A stretch of DNA of 33,240 bases from a virus: positions 1-33,240 of IMG/VR virus record IMGVR_UViG_3300050821_014220, one strand, 5' to 3'. This document shows positions 21,390-28,513 of the stretch, piece by piece (the stretch's first letter is position 1; the number at the start of each line of letters is the position of its first letter). A model generated the notes under the pieces. The model saw nothing but the letters and a program-made list of their open reading frames with translations. It had not been told where the DNA came from and ran no database searches. A program made the translations under genes and the position numbers.

Positions 21390-22258
21390 ATCCGTTTTTC
21401 AAAAACGATTCCGACGACAAGCATTCCGAGCAGCCCGATGCCGATCCATGGGCCCCAGCTCTGCAGAACCGCCGCAGGTGTAGGTGTTGCACCGGGAAAA
21501 GTCGGAGTTCCGATCGGGAGGATCGCAACGTTGGAAGAGGCCCCTGCCGATGGTCTACTTACAATTCCGAGCGAGTCTCCTACGATATTTCCAGTGATCG
21601 CGAGCATCGCATTGTGCAGAATGCTGTAGGCGTCATTCTGCAAGGCGAATCCGTTGCCGATCACCTGGACAGAAATTGTGATCGCGAAAGTGCTTGGGCC
21701 GTTGTCCGTGACTTGGCTTCCCGTCACGACCATCCCGTACGAGGAAATCTTGCTCGAAAGCTGGCTGATTACCGCGCTTGTCGGCAGTAGAAGATTTGCG
21801 ACGTCATAAATCGGTTCTGTATATGAAACCTGGTACAGGAGTTGCGTGCCAGATGGAATCTGTGCGCTTGACCCAGATGCAGCAGGTCCCGCGTTCGCCG
21901 GAATGGAATAGCCGGGAGTTCCCGAGCTCGAGCGTGGCGGCGGAGGAGGAACAGCGGGATTAATTGATATCCCTGAAGACGGGGCGGCCGCACTAGGAAT
22001 GCTCACGCCGTAATTCGAATAGAGCTGTGCTATGGTCACGATTCCGGACATCAGATTCGCGATGTCCTGATCAGTCGCACCCACGCTGCTTAAAAGATCG
22101 ATGTCCGATTGCGAGTAACCACTGGCGATCGCCATTGACGCCATCGTTGAGCTGATCGCGCCGAGGCCTCCGAGCATGTGACCGGCGCCGCTGAGCGTGC
22201 GTAGACGTCTCACGCCGATGGAGGTTCCTTCAAACGTGGGCATGGTCGCGTAGCTCAT
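21386..22258 (-). CDS. C-terminally anchored virion protein, 290 aa
   Basis: The ATG at 22258 overlaps the previous stop (ATGA). The N-terminal 85 residues are helical with SQSDIDLLSSVGATDQDIAN. A poly-proline linker (about residues 100-125) leads to an alpha/beta region with LLYQVSYTEP, STFAITISVQVIG and a helix DAYSILHNAM, resembling small membrane-insertion or stomatin-like folds only loosely. A second Pro/Thr linker ends in a transmembrane helix and a basic tail (VFEKRI). There is no N-terminal signal, so the bulk should face the cytoplasm or virion interior. Confidence 0.65.
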   Translation of the reverse strand: MSYATMPTFEGTSIGVRRLRTLSGAGHMLGGLGAISSTMASMAIASGYSQSDIDLLSSVGATDQDIANLMSGIVTIAQLYSNYGVSIPSAAAPSSGISINPAVPPPPPRSSSGTPGYSIPANAGPAASGSSAQIPSGTQLLYQVSYTEPIYDVANLLLPTSAVISQLSSKISSYGMVVTGSQVTDNGPSTFAITISVQVIGNGFALQNDAYSILHNAMLAITGNIVGDSLGIVSRPSAGASSNVAILPIGTPTFPGATPTPAAVLQSWGPWIGIGLLGMLVVGIVFEKRI

Positions 22259-23055
22259 TTGCGGCCCTTTACTGCCATGCCGATGATGAGCAGGACCACC
22301 AGGCCAGCTCCGCCATAAATCGCCACGTCGGGCAATCCCGAAATAATTGAGCTCTTTGTGAACCATGAACCGCCAGTCCCTCCGGCCTGTGCGAGAAGGG
22401 CATTAGCCGAAGCGGTGTACGTCGCCGCGAGTGCTGGATTCGAACTCGCGAGCGCGGCCGCCTGCGCCTGCAGCGATTGCGCTTGAGCCACGAGCGAGGC
22501 CTGCGTAGTCGGCGCGACCGGCGCGATCGCAGGATTGATCTGCGGTTGTCCCGTAGCCGCCTTTGCGATCGACGTGCCAAAAGACGTGAGCGAGCTCACG
22601 ATCTGCGCCCAGGGCGTCACCGCTTGCCCGGCAGCGGAAGGCGTCGCCGGCGAAAGAATGCTGCCTCCCGAGCTCACGATCGAGGGCGCGGCCGATATCG
22701 GCCCGGGAGTGAAGGGAGCGATCGCCGGCGCGATCGGAGGCGACATCGGATAAAGATCGACGGGCAGCGGCGGAAGAATCGGGGAAAGATTCAAGCTGGT
22801 CATGTCCACCGGTGCGAGCGGCAGATTCGAAAAATCGACCGTGTCCGTGCTGTCCTGGCCGAGGAATGATCCCATCGTCCCGCTGCGCACGATCCACGGA
22901 TTTCCCTGCGTCGCGGCGCGCGCGGAATCAAAATACGCTTTCCAATTCACGCCGTCGGCGTACCCGCGCATCGTCCCCGCGGGCAATCCGCGCAGAGGCA
23001 CGCGCGGCGGTGGGCCCGGATTGAAAACTGGCGTGGGTCGGTACAGATAGGACAC
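22255..23055 (-). CDS. C-terminally anchored Pro/Ala-rich virion protein, 266 aa
   Basis: The GTG start at 23055 shares one base with the previous stop; GGAGGG lies 11 bases upstream. The N-terminal 50 residues are basic and Pro-rich (VFNPGPPPRVPLRGLPAG), followed by a long Pro/Ile/Ser-rich low-complexity region, then helices with QASLVAQAQSLQAQAAAL, and finally a transmembrane helix with basic tail (MAVKGRK). Architecture matches its two neighbours. No enzyme motif; probably structural in the virion membrane. Confidence 0.65.
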   Translation of the reverse strand: MSYLYRPTPVFNPGPPPRVPLRGLPAGTMRGYADGVNWKAYFDSARAATQGNPWIVRSGTMGSFLGQDSTDTVDFSNLPLAPVDMTSLNLSPILPPLPVDLYPMSPPIAPAIAPFTPGPISAAPSIVSSGGSILSPATPSAAGQAVTPWAQIVSSLTSFGTSIAKAATGQPQINPAIAPVAPTTQASLVAQAQSLQAQAAALASSNPALAATYTASANALLAQAGGTGGSWFTKSSIISGLPDVAIYGGAGLVVLLIIGMAVKGRK

Positions 23056-23687
23056 TAGCGTTTCTTCCCTCCGCCCATGAGCAGCGCGAATCCCAGAACG
23101 ACTCCGCCGGCGAGCAACGCGTTCGGCACGTTCCATGTCCCGATGGCCGTCGTGCCGCCGAGCCATGCGGCCACCTGGTCCGCCACGCTCGAGGATGCCG
23201 GCGCGACCGTTATGGTGCTGGTCGTCGGGCTTTGTGTTACCGCGGGAGAATTCACAGCGGGAGCTGCCGCGGGACTCGCGGTGCCTCCGCCGCTGGTCAC
23301 CAGAACCGCGGGCGGCGGTGGCAATTCCGGCACTGTTACTTGCGGCGTGGGAGAAGATTGCGAAGAAACGGGCGGCGGATTAAAGGAAGGCTGCGCGGGA
23401 CTTGGTCCATAACGGAATGGAGCCGGGCCTTGGGGGATCGGCGAGGGCCCGACAAAGATGTGATCTCCCACATTTGGTGGTGCGGGAACCCGTACCGGCG
23501 GAGCGTATCGGACCATGTAATTTGGGAAAGCACTAAGGCTTCCCAAGTTCACGGGATTCATCGCAGCTTTCGCGGCCGGCTCCGCGGGGGCCCGATAATC
23601 GGTGTACAGATAGTTGCCGAGCGTCACGCTTTTCGAAAGATCGCGCACGCCGTTGTCATTCCGCGTTGGGAAATAAATCCGGCCCAT
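23055..23687 (-). CDS. C-terminally anchored Pro-rich virion protein, 210 aa
   Basis: I chose the ATG at 23687 (MGRIYFPT); longer frames read through the previous gene. The N-terminal 50 residues look folded (NGVRDLSKSVTLGNYLYTDY). The middle 110 are Pro/Ser/Thr-rich, and the C-terminus is a transmembrane helix with GGGKKR. The start region lies in a 27-bp tandem duplication that carries a stop codon and ribosome site. Its short folded N-domain plus long linker suggests a tether. Confidence 0.65.
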   Translation of the reverse strand: MGRIYFPTRNDNGVRDLSKSVTLGNYLYTDYRAPAEPAAKAAMNPVNLGSLSAFPNYMVRYAPPVRVPAPPNVGDHIFVGPSPIPQGPAPFRYGPSPAQPSFNPPPVSSQSSPTPQVTVPELPPPPAVLVTSGGGTASPAAAPAVNSPAVTQSPTTSTITVAPASSSVADQVAAWLGGTTAIGTWNVPNALLAGGVVLGFALLMGGGKKR

Positions 23688-23691
23688 CAGT

Positions 23692-23745
23692 TTTTCTCGC
23701 TCGTCTGTCTCGCTCTCATTTTCTCGCTCGTCTGTCTCGCTCTCA
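23692..23745. repeat. exact 27-bp tandem duplication at a gene junction
   Basis: Two identical 27-bp units (23692-23718 and 23719-23745). On the minus strand each begins with TGA and contains GAGCGAGAAAA. The first TGA is the stop of the transglutaminase-fold gene, and the last unit supplies the ribosome site of the next gene, so the junction module was doubled. Confidence 0.9.
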
Positions 23746-24663
23746 TCTGCCCCGCCTTCCGCCCAGGCCCCAGGCGACCAGGCCGAGGGCGACCAGGCCG
23801 AGGATCCACGGCGTCGCGCCGCCGCCGAGTGTGGCCACGAGCTGCCCGCTCGAGGGATATCCCACGCTTGGCGCGACCGCGCCTGGCGTGAGTCCGGTGA
23901 AGTAGCTCGAGTACGGTGACGCGCCGGATGCGTAGCTGAAGGGAATCGTGGGCTGCCCTTGCACGGCGCTGGCAATTTGCGCGGCGCCGGATTCAAGAGT
24001 TGCCAGCGCCGTGATGTCCGTCGCGGCGTCGCCCAAAACGCGATACGCGGGATCATCACCAAGGACCGCGTAGCCATTCAGCGAGCTGCAGCGGCCGCCG
24101 CTCATGTCCTGGTAGGTGCGATTCGTGAGGGACCACACGCGCTTGCGAAAATATCTTTGCGGCGCAGATCCGTAGGCGCTCCCCGGGCGCGCCACGTCCA
24201 TCGCCACCCAATTCCCGGGAACCACTTCCGCCTCGGGATAAATGTGGGAAAACTCGTCGGGCGCGGTGGGATCCGCAGCGATCGTCACCAGGCGGGAAGG
24301 AATTCCGATCGTGCCGAGCAGGGAAGCGATCAACGTGCTGGCGTCATCGCAATCGCCCGCAAAGTTTTGCAGGAGGACGCGAACCGGGCGCACAGTCTCT
24401 TTGGGCCCGAACGGACCGACCGGATCCTCGACATAGAACCAGCGGGTAGCGACAGCGTTATAAATCGCGTGCGCTTTTTGATCCCGGCTGAACTGGTCGT
24501 CAATCCCTCGAATCATTCCGATGGCAGCGACGTTGACCTCGGGATCCTTTACTGCGTTGTCCACAACCGGACGGATGAGATTGATCGTTTGCTCGACGCC
24601 TTGATCGCCCGAAAGAAGTGGCGCGCCCATCACTCCATTGAAGGTTCTCAGGTCAGGAAGCAC
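23743..24663 (-). CDS. transglutaminase-like protein with C-terminal anchor, 306 aa
   Basis: First gene of the long minus operon. Residues about 50-170 form a transglutaminase-like (papain-fold) domain with the full triad: Cys105 in FAGDCDDA, His140 in EFSHIY and Asp156 in WVAMDVA. Such domains act as cysteine proteases, crosslinkers or peptidases. A mixed region follows, then a linker and a C-terminal transmembrane helix ending GLGGRRGR. There is no signal peptide. I chose the GTG at 24663 because GGAG lies 6 bases upstream; a GTG at 24675 lacks a ribosome site. A capsid protease, crosslinker or peptidoglycan peptidase are all possible roles. Confidence 0.75.
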   Translation of the reverse strand: MLPDLRTFNGVMGAPLLSGDQGVEQTINLIRPVVDNAVKDPEVNVAAIGMIRGIDDQFSRDQKAHAIYNAVATRWFYVEDPVGPFGPKETVRPVRVLLQNFAGDCDDASTLIASLLGTIGIPSRLVTIAADPTAPDEFSHIYPEAEVVPGNWVAMDVARPGSAYGSAPQRYFRKRVWSLTNRTYQDMSGGRCSSLNGYAVLGDDPAYRVLGDAATDITALATLESGAAQIASAVQGQPTIPFSYASGASPYSSYFTGLTPGAVAPSVGYPSSGQLVATLGGGATPWILGLVALGLVAWGLGGRRGR

Positions 24664-24687
24664 TTGACACTCCACGTGACAAAACGA

Positions 24688-24712
24688 AAGGCGCGGTTTG
24701 GGGCCGCGCCTT
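24688..24712 (-). terminator. leader hairpin/attenuator before the minus operon
   Basis: AAGGCGCGG (24704-24712 read on the minus strand) pairs with CCGCGCCTT around a 7-base loop and is followed on the minus strand by TCGTTTTG. It sits 25 bases before the first gene of the structural operon, so it could attenuate transcription until late in the cycle. Confidence 0.55.
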
Positions 24713-24905
24713 CATCAGGGTCTTTCCGTTTGCGCCGCACGCGGTTTCCCCCGTCCCGCGGAGCGGGACAGTCTGCGCTCGAGTGCAGCGGCTTGAGTTG
24801 TAGCGCACAGGAGCCACGGTGCGCTTTTCGGGGTTTCACTGTAAATGGGGTCTATAGGCTATCGGTATTCTATGGGCATGTACCCGTAAATTATCCCGCT
24901 CTACG

Positions 24906-24936
24906 TTGACTAGACCGCGTTACAAAGCTGTATACT
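24906..24936 (+). promoter_or_regulatory. candidate promoter for the 442-aa gene
   Basis: TTGACT (24906-24911) and TATACT (24931-24936) are separated by 19 bases, longer than optimal. It points to the gene at 25009, about 65 bases downstream. Confidence 0.45.
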
Positions 24937-25008
24937 CCCTGAACACACTGCACGCGCGAGGGCCACTTTCCCCGGCATTCGACGGCAGAACATCTTTCGG
25001 AGCAATTC

Positions 25009-26337
25009 ATGCCAGTGAAACCCGCCGCGGGCGAAACACTTGTTGAGGAACGACGCACAAGACTCGAATCAGCATCGGATCCACAGGAAAAAACAGGCGG
25101 CAGAAAGCATCCGCCGATGTGGGACTTCATCGATACGCTCACTCCCGCCGATTGGAACACCAAAGATTACGAGATGACTCTCTACCGCGGATCGAAAGCA
25201 AACCGCGGCCCATGGTGCGGAAAGTTTTTTGAGCCGATGACTCCGGACAAAATTCAAGAGAAGTTCGGCGGTGGCGGTTACGTGATCTACATGAAGGTGC
25301 CGCCGGGGAATCAGCTTCGCTACTTTGAGGAAATCGAAATCGTGGGCGCGCCGAAAAACGATTTCATTTCGTCAACGACCGGGCCGACCGCGATGGATGC
25401 GACCTCACAATTGATCGCACTTTTTCGCGAGGAAATGCGCGCTATGCGGGAAGAGATGAAAGCCTCGCGCGGCGGAGACATGGGCATCGAAGCCGTCAGG
25501 CAAGCAATGCAGTTGAACGGCCAGGTGTTTTCTTCCGCGGTGCCGGCGGTGACGAATGCAATCAGCGGAGCCAACGGTTCGGGACATCGCGATCCCGGAC
25601 CGATGGACGAACTCACGAAAACATTTATGCAGGCGGCGATCGCAAAGATGCTCAACCCCGCCGATCCGATCGAGCAGTTCGCTAAGATGGCTACGGCGAT
25701 GGGAACCCTCGGATATAAAATGGGCGGCGCTAACGCTTCGGGGAGTGTGGCCGCTGAACTTGCGCGAGGATTGCTGAACGCCCTCCCGCAGCTCGCCAGC
25801 CACGTCGGTGGCATCATGGATCAATATCGCCGCGCCGAGGAAGCCAAGCTGCAGCAAGTGGCGCTGATGCGCGGAGCTCCCGGGGCGCGTGTAATTACTC
25901 AGCCGGCCGCGCCGGCGGCACCTGCCGAGCCAGGTCCGGGAACGAACGTGATCGAAATGCCGGCCGCGCCGGCAACGGAAGCGAATCCCGCGGCCGCAGC
26001 AGGGAATCTAACTTCGGAGCAAACCATTCAAGCGGAACAGCTCTTTCAATTCGTGGAAACAAAAGTGGTCGAGCTCCTGCTGAACACGGATCTCACTCCC
26101 GAGGAAGCAGCGAATGATGCCCTCACGTTCATCGATGTGACGGACAAGAACCTGGTCGACGAGCTCCTCCGCCACGGCGAGGCAGGCCTGCGCTGGGCAT
26201 TCTCCCATCGCGAGATCTTGCAGCGCGTTCCCCTCGGCCCGCGCCTGGACACCTTCATCGCCGAATTCATCAAGAACGGCCGCAAGGTCGCCATGCCGAT
26301 CCCGGCGATGCCAAATCCGAACATCCCGCCGGCCTGA
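25009..26337 (+). CDS. hypothetical protein, 442 aa, upstream of the replication genes
   Basis: The ATG at 25009 has GGAG 6 bases upstream. Residues 35-115 form a small domain with aromatic and Gly-rich strands (WDFIDTLTPADWNTKDY, GPWCGKFFEPM, GGGYVIYMKVPPG). The next part is a helical, methionine-rich charged region (about 125-160) with coiled-coil character, then an Ala-rich helical region (about 210-290), a Pro/Ala linker (about 295-330) and a helical C-terminal domain (about 340-430). No membrane segment or catalytic motif. It has its own promoter and could be a replication or packaging accessory, or a scaffold. Family not recognised. Confidence 0.7.
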   Translation: MPVKPAAGETLVEERRTRLESASDPQEKTGGRKHPPMWDFIDTLTPADWNTKDYEMTLYRGSKANRGPWCGKFFEPMTPDKIQEKFGGGGYVIYMKVPPGNQLRYFEEIEIVGAPKNDFISSTTGPTAMDATSQLIALFREEMRAMREEMKASRGGDMGIEAVRQAMQLNGQVFSSAVPAVTNAISGANGSGHRDPGPMDELTKTFMQAAIAKMLNPADPIEQFAKMATAMGTLGYKMGGANASGSVAAELARGLLNALPQLASHVGGIMDQYRRAEEAKLQQVALMRGAPGARVITQPAAPAAPAEPGPGTNVIEMPAAPATEANPAAAAGNLTSEQTIQAEQLFQFVETKVVELLLNTDLTPEEAANDALTFIDVTDKNLVDELLRHGEAGLRWAFSHREILQRVPLGPRLDTFIAEFIKNGRKVAMPIPAMPNPNIPPA

Positions 26338-26428
26338 GTTCCGAAAACTTTTCGAGGTTGGATTGAACAAACCTCCAATTTCCAGAACTCCACAGGATTT
26401 CCACAGCTTCATTGCCGCACCTGCAATC

Positions 26429-26443
26429 TTATAATAATTATAA
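26429..26443. promoter_or_regulatory. TTATAAT-A-ATTATAA palindrome upstream of the replication promoter
   Basis: A perfect 7-bp dyad around a single A, 13 bases before the -35 of the replication promoter. The core ATAATAATTAT is shared with the palindrome at 4112-4128. A good candidate operator. Confidence 0.5.
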
Positions 26444-26455
26444 TGGCCCTGCCCC

Positions 26456-26484
26456 TTGACAGGCCTTCCTGATATTTTTAGTAT
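26456..26484 (+). promoter_or_regulatory. sigma70 promoter of the replication genes
   Basis: TTGACA (26456-26461), exact 17-base spacer, TAGTAT (26479-26484). The predicted start near 26491 would give a leader of about 97 bases that contains the interleaved stem structure. Confidence 0.75.
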
Positions 26485-26510
26485 CGCGGCCTCTCGGACT
26501 AAACCGTCTT

Positions 26511-26583
26511 GCGCGGAGGGTTGAGTTCAGGGTCTCGCAGCTCGTGGCTCAACCCTCCGGCGCTTTTCGGAAACGAGCTGCGA
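26511..26583 (+). promoter_or_regulatory. interleaved two-stem leader RNA (attenuator/pseudoknot)
   Basis: Arm A, GGAGGGTTGAG (26515-26525), pairs with CTCAACCCTCC (26548-26558); with flanking bases and one bulge the stem reaches 15 bp and is followed by TTTT (26564-26567), like an intrinsic terminator. Arm B, TCGCAGCTCGT (26535-26545), lies in its loop and is perfectly complementary to ACGAGCTGCGA (26573-26583), which ends 4 bases before the ATG. The order A-B-A'-B' is that of an H-type pseudoknot. It could control termination, ribosome access, or both, and so copy number. Confidence 0.7.
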
Positions 26584-26587
26584 AACC

Positions 26588-27025
26588 ATGACGATTCTCC
26601 AATTTCCCGGCACACGCAATCTTCCATCCTACCCAGATATCGAGAGAGCAGTGCTCGGAGCGATTCTTCACAATCCCTCGATTCCTAACGCTGCATTGAA
26701 AGCAGCGATCGAGATCGAGCACCTGCACTCCCTAGCCTTCACGATTCCAGCACATATAAAAATTTTCCAACGTATGGTCAAGATTCATTGGGGAGGGAAG
26801 CTCCCAATCAATCTGGAGACATTGACGGAAGCCTTTCTCGCTAAACTGGTCGAGGAATCTCCCGAGTTTTTCAGAGGACTTTATACAGAAGTCGAATTCG
26901 CCAGAAAAGTGCTGGAATACGCAAGGATTATTCGAGAGGCGAGTCAAGCGCGGGGGCTCGTCGCGGTTGACGTCAATGAGTTTTTACTGATGAAGTTTCC
27001 GAAGCGCTCACACCGTTCGGTTTAG
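26588..27025 (+). CDS. DnaB N-terminal-domain protein without helicase domain, 145 aa
   Basis: Residues 10-75 match the N-terminal primase/loader-interaction domain of DnaB-type helicases: PSYPDIERAVLGAILHNP, then a helix with HLHSLAFTIPAHIKIFQRM. There is no Walker motif and the protein ends after about 145 residues. The same domain opens the next gene, so this is a stand-alone paralogue, possibly a regulator of the helicase, a loader, or a helicase-ring subunit. Its ribosome site is weak and lies next to the leader stem B', so its translation is probably controlled by that RNA. Confidence 0.75.
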   Translation: MTILQFPGTRNLPSYPDIERAVLGAILHNPSIPNAALKAAIEIEHLHSLAFTIPAHIKIFQRMVKIHWGGKLPINLETLTEAFLAKLVEESPEFFRGLYTEVEFARKVLEYARIIREASQARGLVAVDVNEFLLMKFPKRSHRSV

Positions 27026-27037
27026 AGAGATTCCCCT

Positions 27038-28513
27038 ATGGCTACAGTTGCTTTTCGTCGTGACAAACCTCTCCCAGTAGACATCGCAAAAAAACTTCCA
27101 TCAAATCCAGATGCAGAGAGGTACGTGCTCGGCGCCGTGCTGGTGGACGAGACGAACCCCAATGCAGCTCTCGCTGCAGTACGCGAGCACCTATGGGTTG
27201 ACGATTTCCATGTGCTGGAGCATCAGGTGATCTTCCGTCACATGCTCGGCCTGGCCGTGGCCCAGGCGCCGATCGAAACCGTGGCATTGATCGAGGCCAT
27301 CGAGCACGGCGGCGACCTGGGTAAGTTGGAAGAGGCTGGCGGAATCGCCTACCTCCTGAAGATACAAGACGGAATGCCGCGGGTATCCAACGCCGCACAC
27401 TACGCGAAAATCGTTAAGGAAAAGTCAATTCAGCGGCAGCTCGCACGCGAAATGTACCGCCTGCACAATGAGGCGATCGAGGGGCACACTTCCGCGGAAG
27501 ACTTAACAAGGCAGGTCGCCGAATTAGGGAAACCATCGGCGCCCAGCGAGAATCCCGCCGTGGTGGTTGGGTTTTCGTCGGTGTTGCAACGCGAATGCTC
27601 GCCAGTCGAGTACGCCATCCAGCCGCTACTCTCTAGCCACGGCACAGGAGAGATCTACGCATGGCGCGGCACAGGTAAGAGTTTTATAGGAACGCAGATG
27701 GCCGTCGACATCGCCCTGGGAAAATCGATGATGTTCGGCGGGCACAGGGGAGGCGGCGGCCACTGGCCGATTTCCCGGCCGTTCCGCGTGCTGTACGTCT
27801 ACGGCGAGATGGACGATTCAACGATCAAGGAACGCAGCCTGGCGATCGCGCGTATATGCGGCGGCCAGGCTCCCACCGACGAGCAGCTCGGGACGATGTG
27901 CAAGGACTACCAGAAAACCTGGCGGCCGAAACTTTCTACCGCGCGCGACAGAAAATTTATTGAGGATCGGGTCTTCGGCTACGGATATGAGGGACTGATT
28001 TTGGATAACGTGTCAACGCTGTGGCCCACAGCGCAAGAGGCGCAGTCAGATCGCAGCGCGGTCCTGGCCGAATGGTACACGGATCTCAATCAGCGCGGCG
28101 TATGGGTGATCTTCCATCACCATGCCGGCAAGAGCGGTGAGCAGCGTGGCGACTCCGAAAAGGAAGACATGCTGGATTTCGTTATGAAACTGCGCCGGCC
28201 GGCGAACTACAAAGCGGAGGAAGGATTGCGCGTCGAAGTCCACATCGAGAAAAATAGATTCAAGCCGGAGAACGGGCAATGGCTGATGCCCTTTGAGATT
28301 CACTTGACCCGCGATGTGAACAATGAACCGGTGTGGATCACACATCCAGCCCACGAAGCGCAGCGCCGTGCAGCGTTTGAAATGTTCAAAAACGACATGC
28401 CGGCGATGTTTGTGGGCCAGGAAGTAGGCGTATCGAGGGCCACGATCTACCGCTGGAAAAAGGAATTTGACGAGAACCAAAACCCAGACTTCCACACCGA
28501 GCCGGAAGAGTAA
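27038..28513 (+). CDS. DnaB-N / RepA-like helicase / HTH fusion, 491 aa
   Basis: Domains in order: DnaB N-terminal domain (about residues 15-135; NPDAERYVLGAVLVD), a linker, a RecA-fold ATPase of the plasmid RepA type (about 185-425) with Walker A RGTGKS (211-215), a Glu in VYGEMDD (257), Walker B GLILDNVS (Asp323) and the HHHAGKSG sensor (360-367), then a C-terminal helix-turn-helix (about 456-477; VGQEVGVSRATIYRWKK). It would unwind the template as a hexamer during initiation and could bind the iterons through the HTH. No polymerase is encoded, so host polymerase is probably used. It lies immediately upstream of the iteron region. Confidence 0.85.
   Translation: MATVAFRRDKPLPVDIAKKLPSNPDAERYVLGAVLVDETNPNAALAAVREHLWVDDFHVLEHQVIFRHMLGLAVAQAPIETVALIEAIEHGGDLGKLEEAGGIAYLLKIQDGMPRVSNAAHYAKIVKEKSIQRQLAREMYRLHNEAIEGHTSAEDLTRQVAELGKPSAPSENPAVVVGFSSVLQRECSPVEYAIQPLLSSHGTGEIYAWRGTGKSFIGTQMAVDIALGKSMMFGGHRGGGGHWPISRPFRVLYVYGEMDDSTIKERSLAIARICGGQAPTDEQLGTMCKDYQKTWRPKLSTARDRKFIEDRVFGYGYEGLILDNVSTLWPTAQEAQSDRSAVLAEWYTDLNQRGVWVIFHHHAGKSGEQRGDSEKEDMLDFVMKLRRPANYKAEEGLRVEVHIEKNRFKPENGQWLMPFEIHLTRDVNNEPVWITHPAHEAQRRAAFEMFKNDMPAMFVGQEVGVSRATIYRWKKEFDENQNPDFHTEPEE

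Larger units (their letters stand above)
24676..25008. other. divergent control region between the late and replication operons
   Basis: It separates the start of the minus structural operon from the plus gene at 25009. It contains the leader hairpin, a GTCCCGC-GGA-GCGGGAC palindrome (24753-24769), a stretch with three CTAT-type repeats (about 24854-24878), and a plus promoter candidate. I found no convincing minus-strand sigma70 promoter, which could mean the late operon needs a phage-encoded activator. Confidence 0.55.

Noticed and set aside
23743-23814. C-terminal GGG...GRRGR as a GlyGly-CTERM/rhombosortase or PEP-CTERM sorting signal
   Set aside because: These proteins have no N-terminal signal peptide and the neighbours share only the anchor plus basic tail, so simple tail anchoring is more economical.
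26380-26412. DnaA boxes in TCCACAG repeats upstream of the replication promoter
   Set aside because: The matches to TTATCCACA are too weak (7 of 9 at best) and there are only two.
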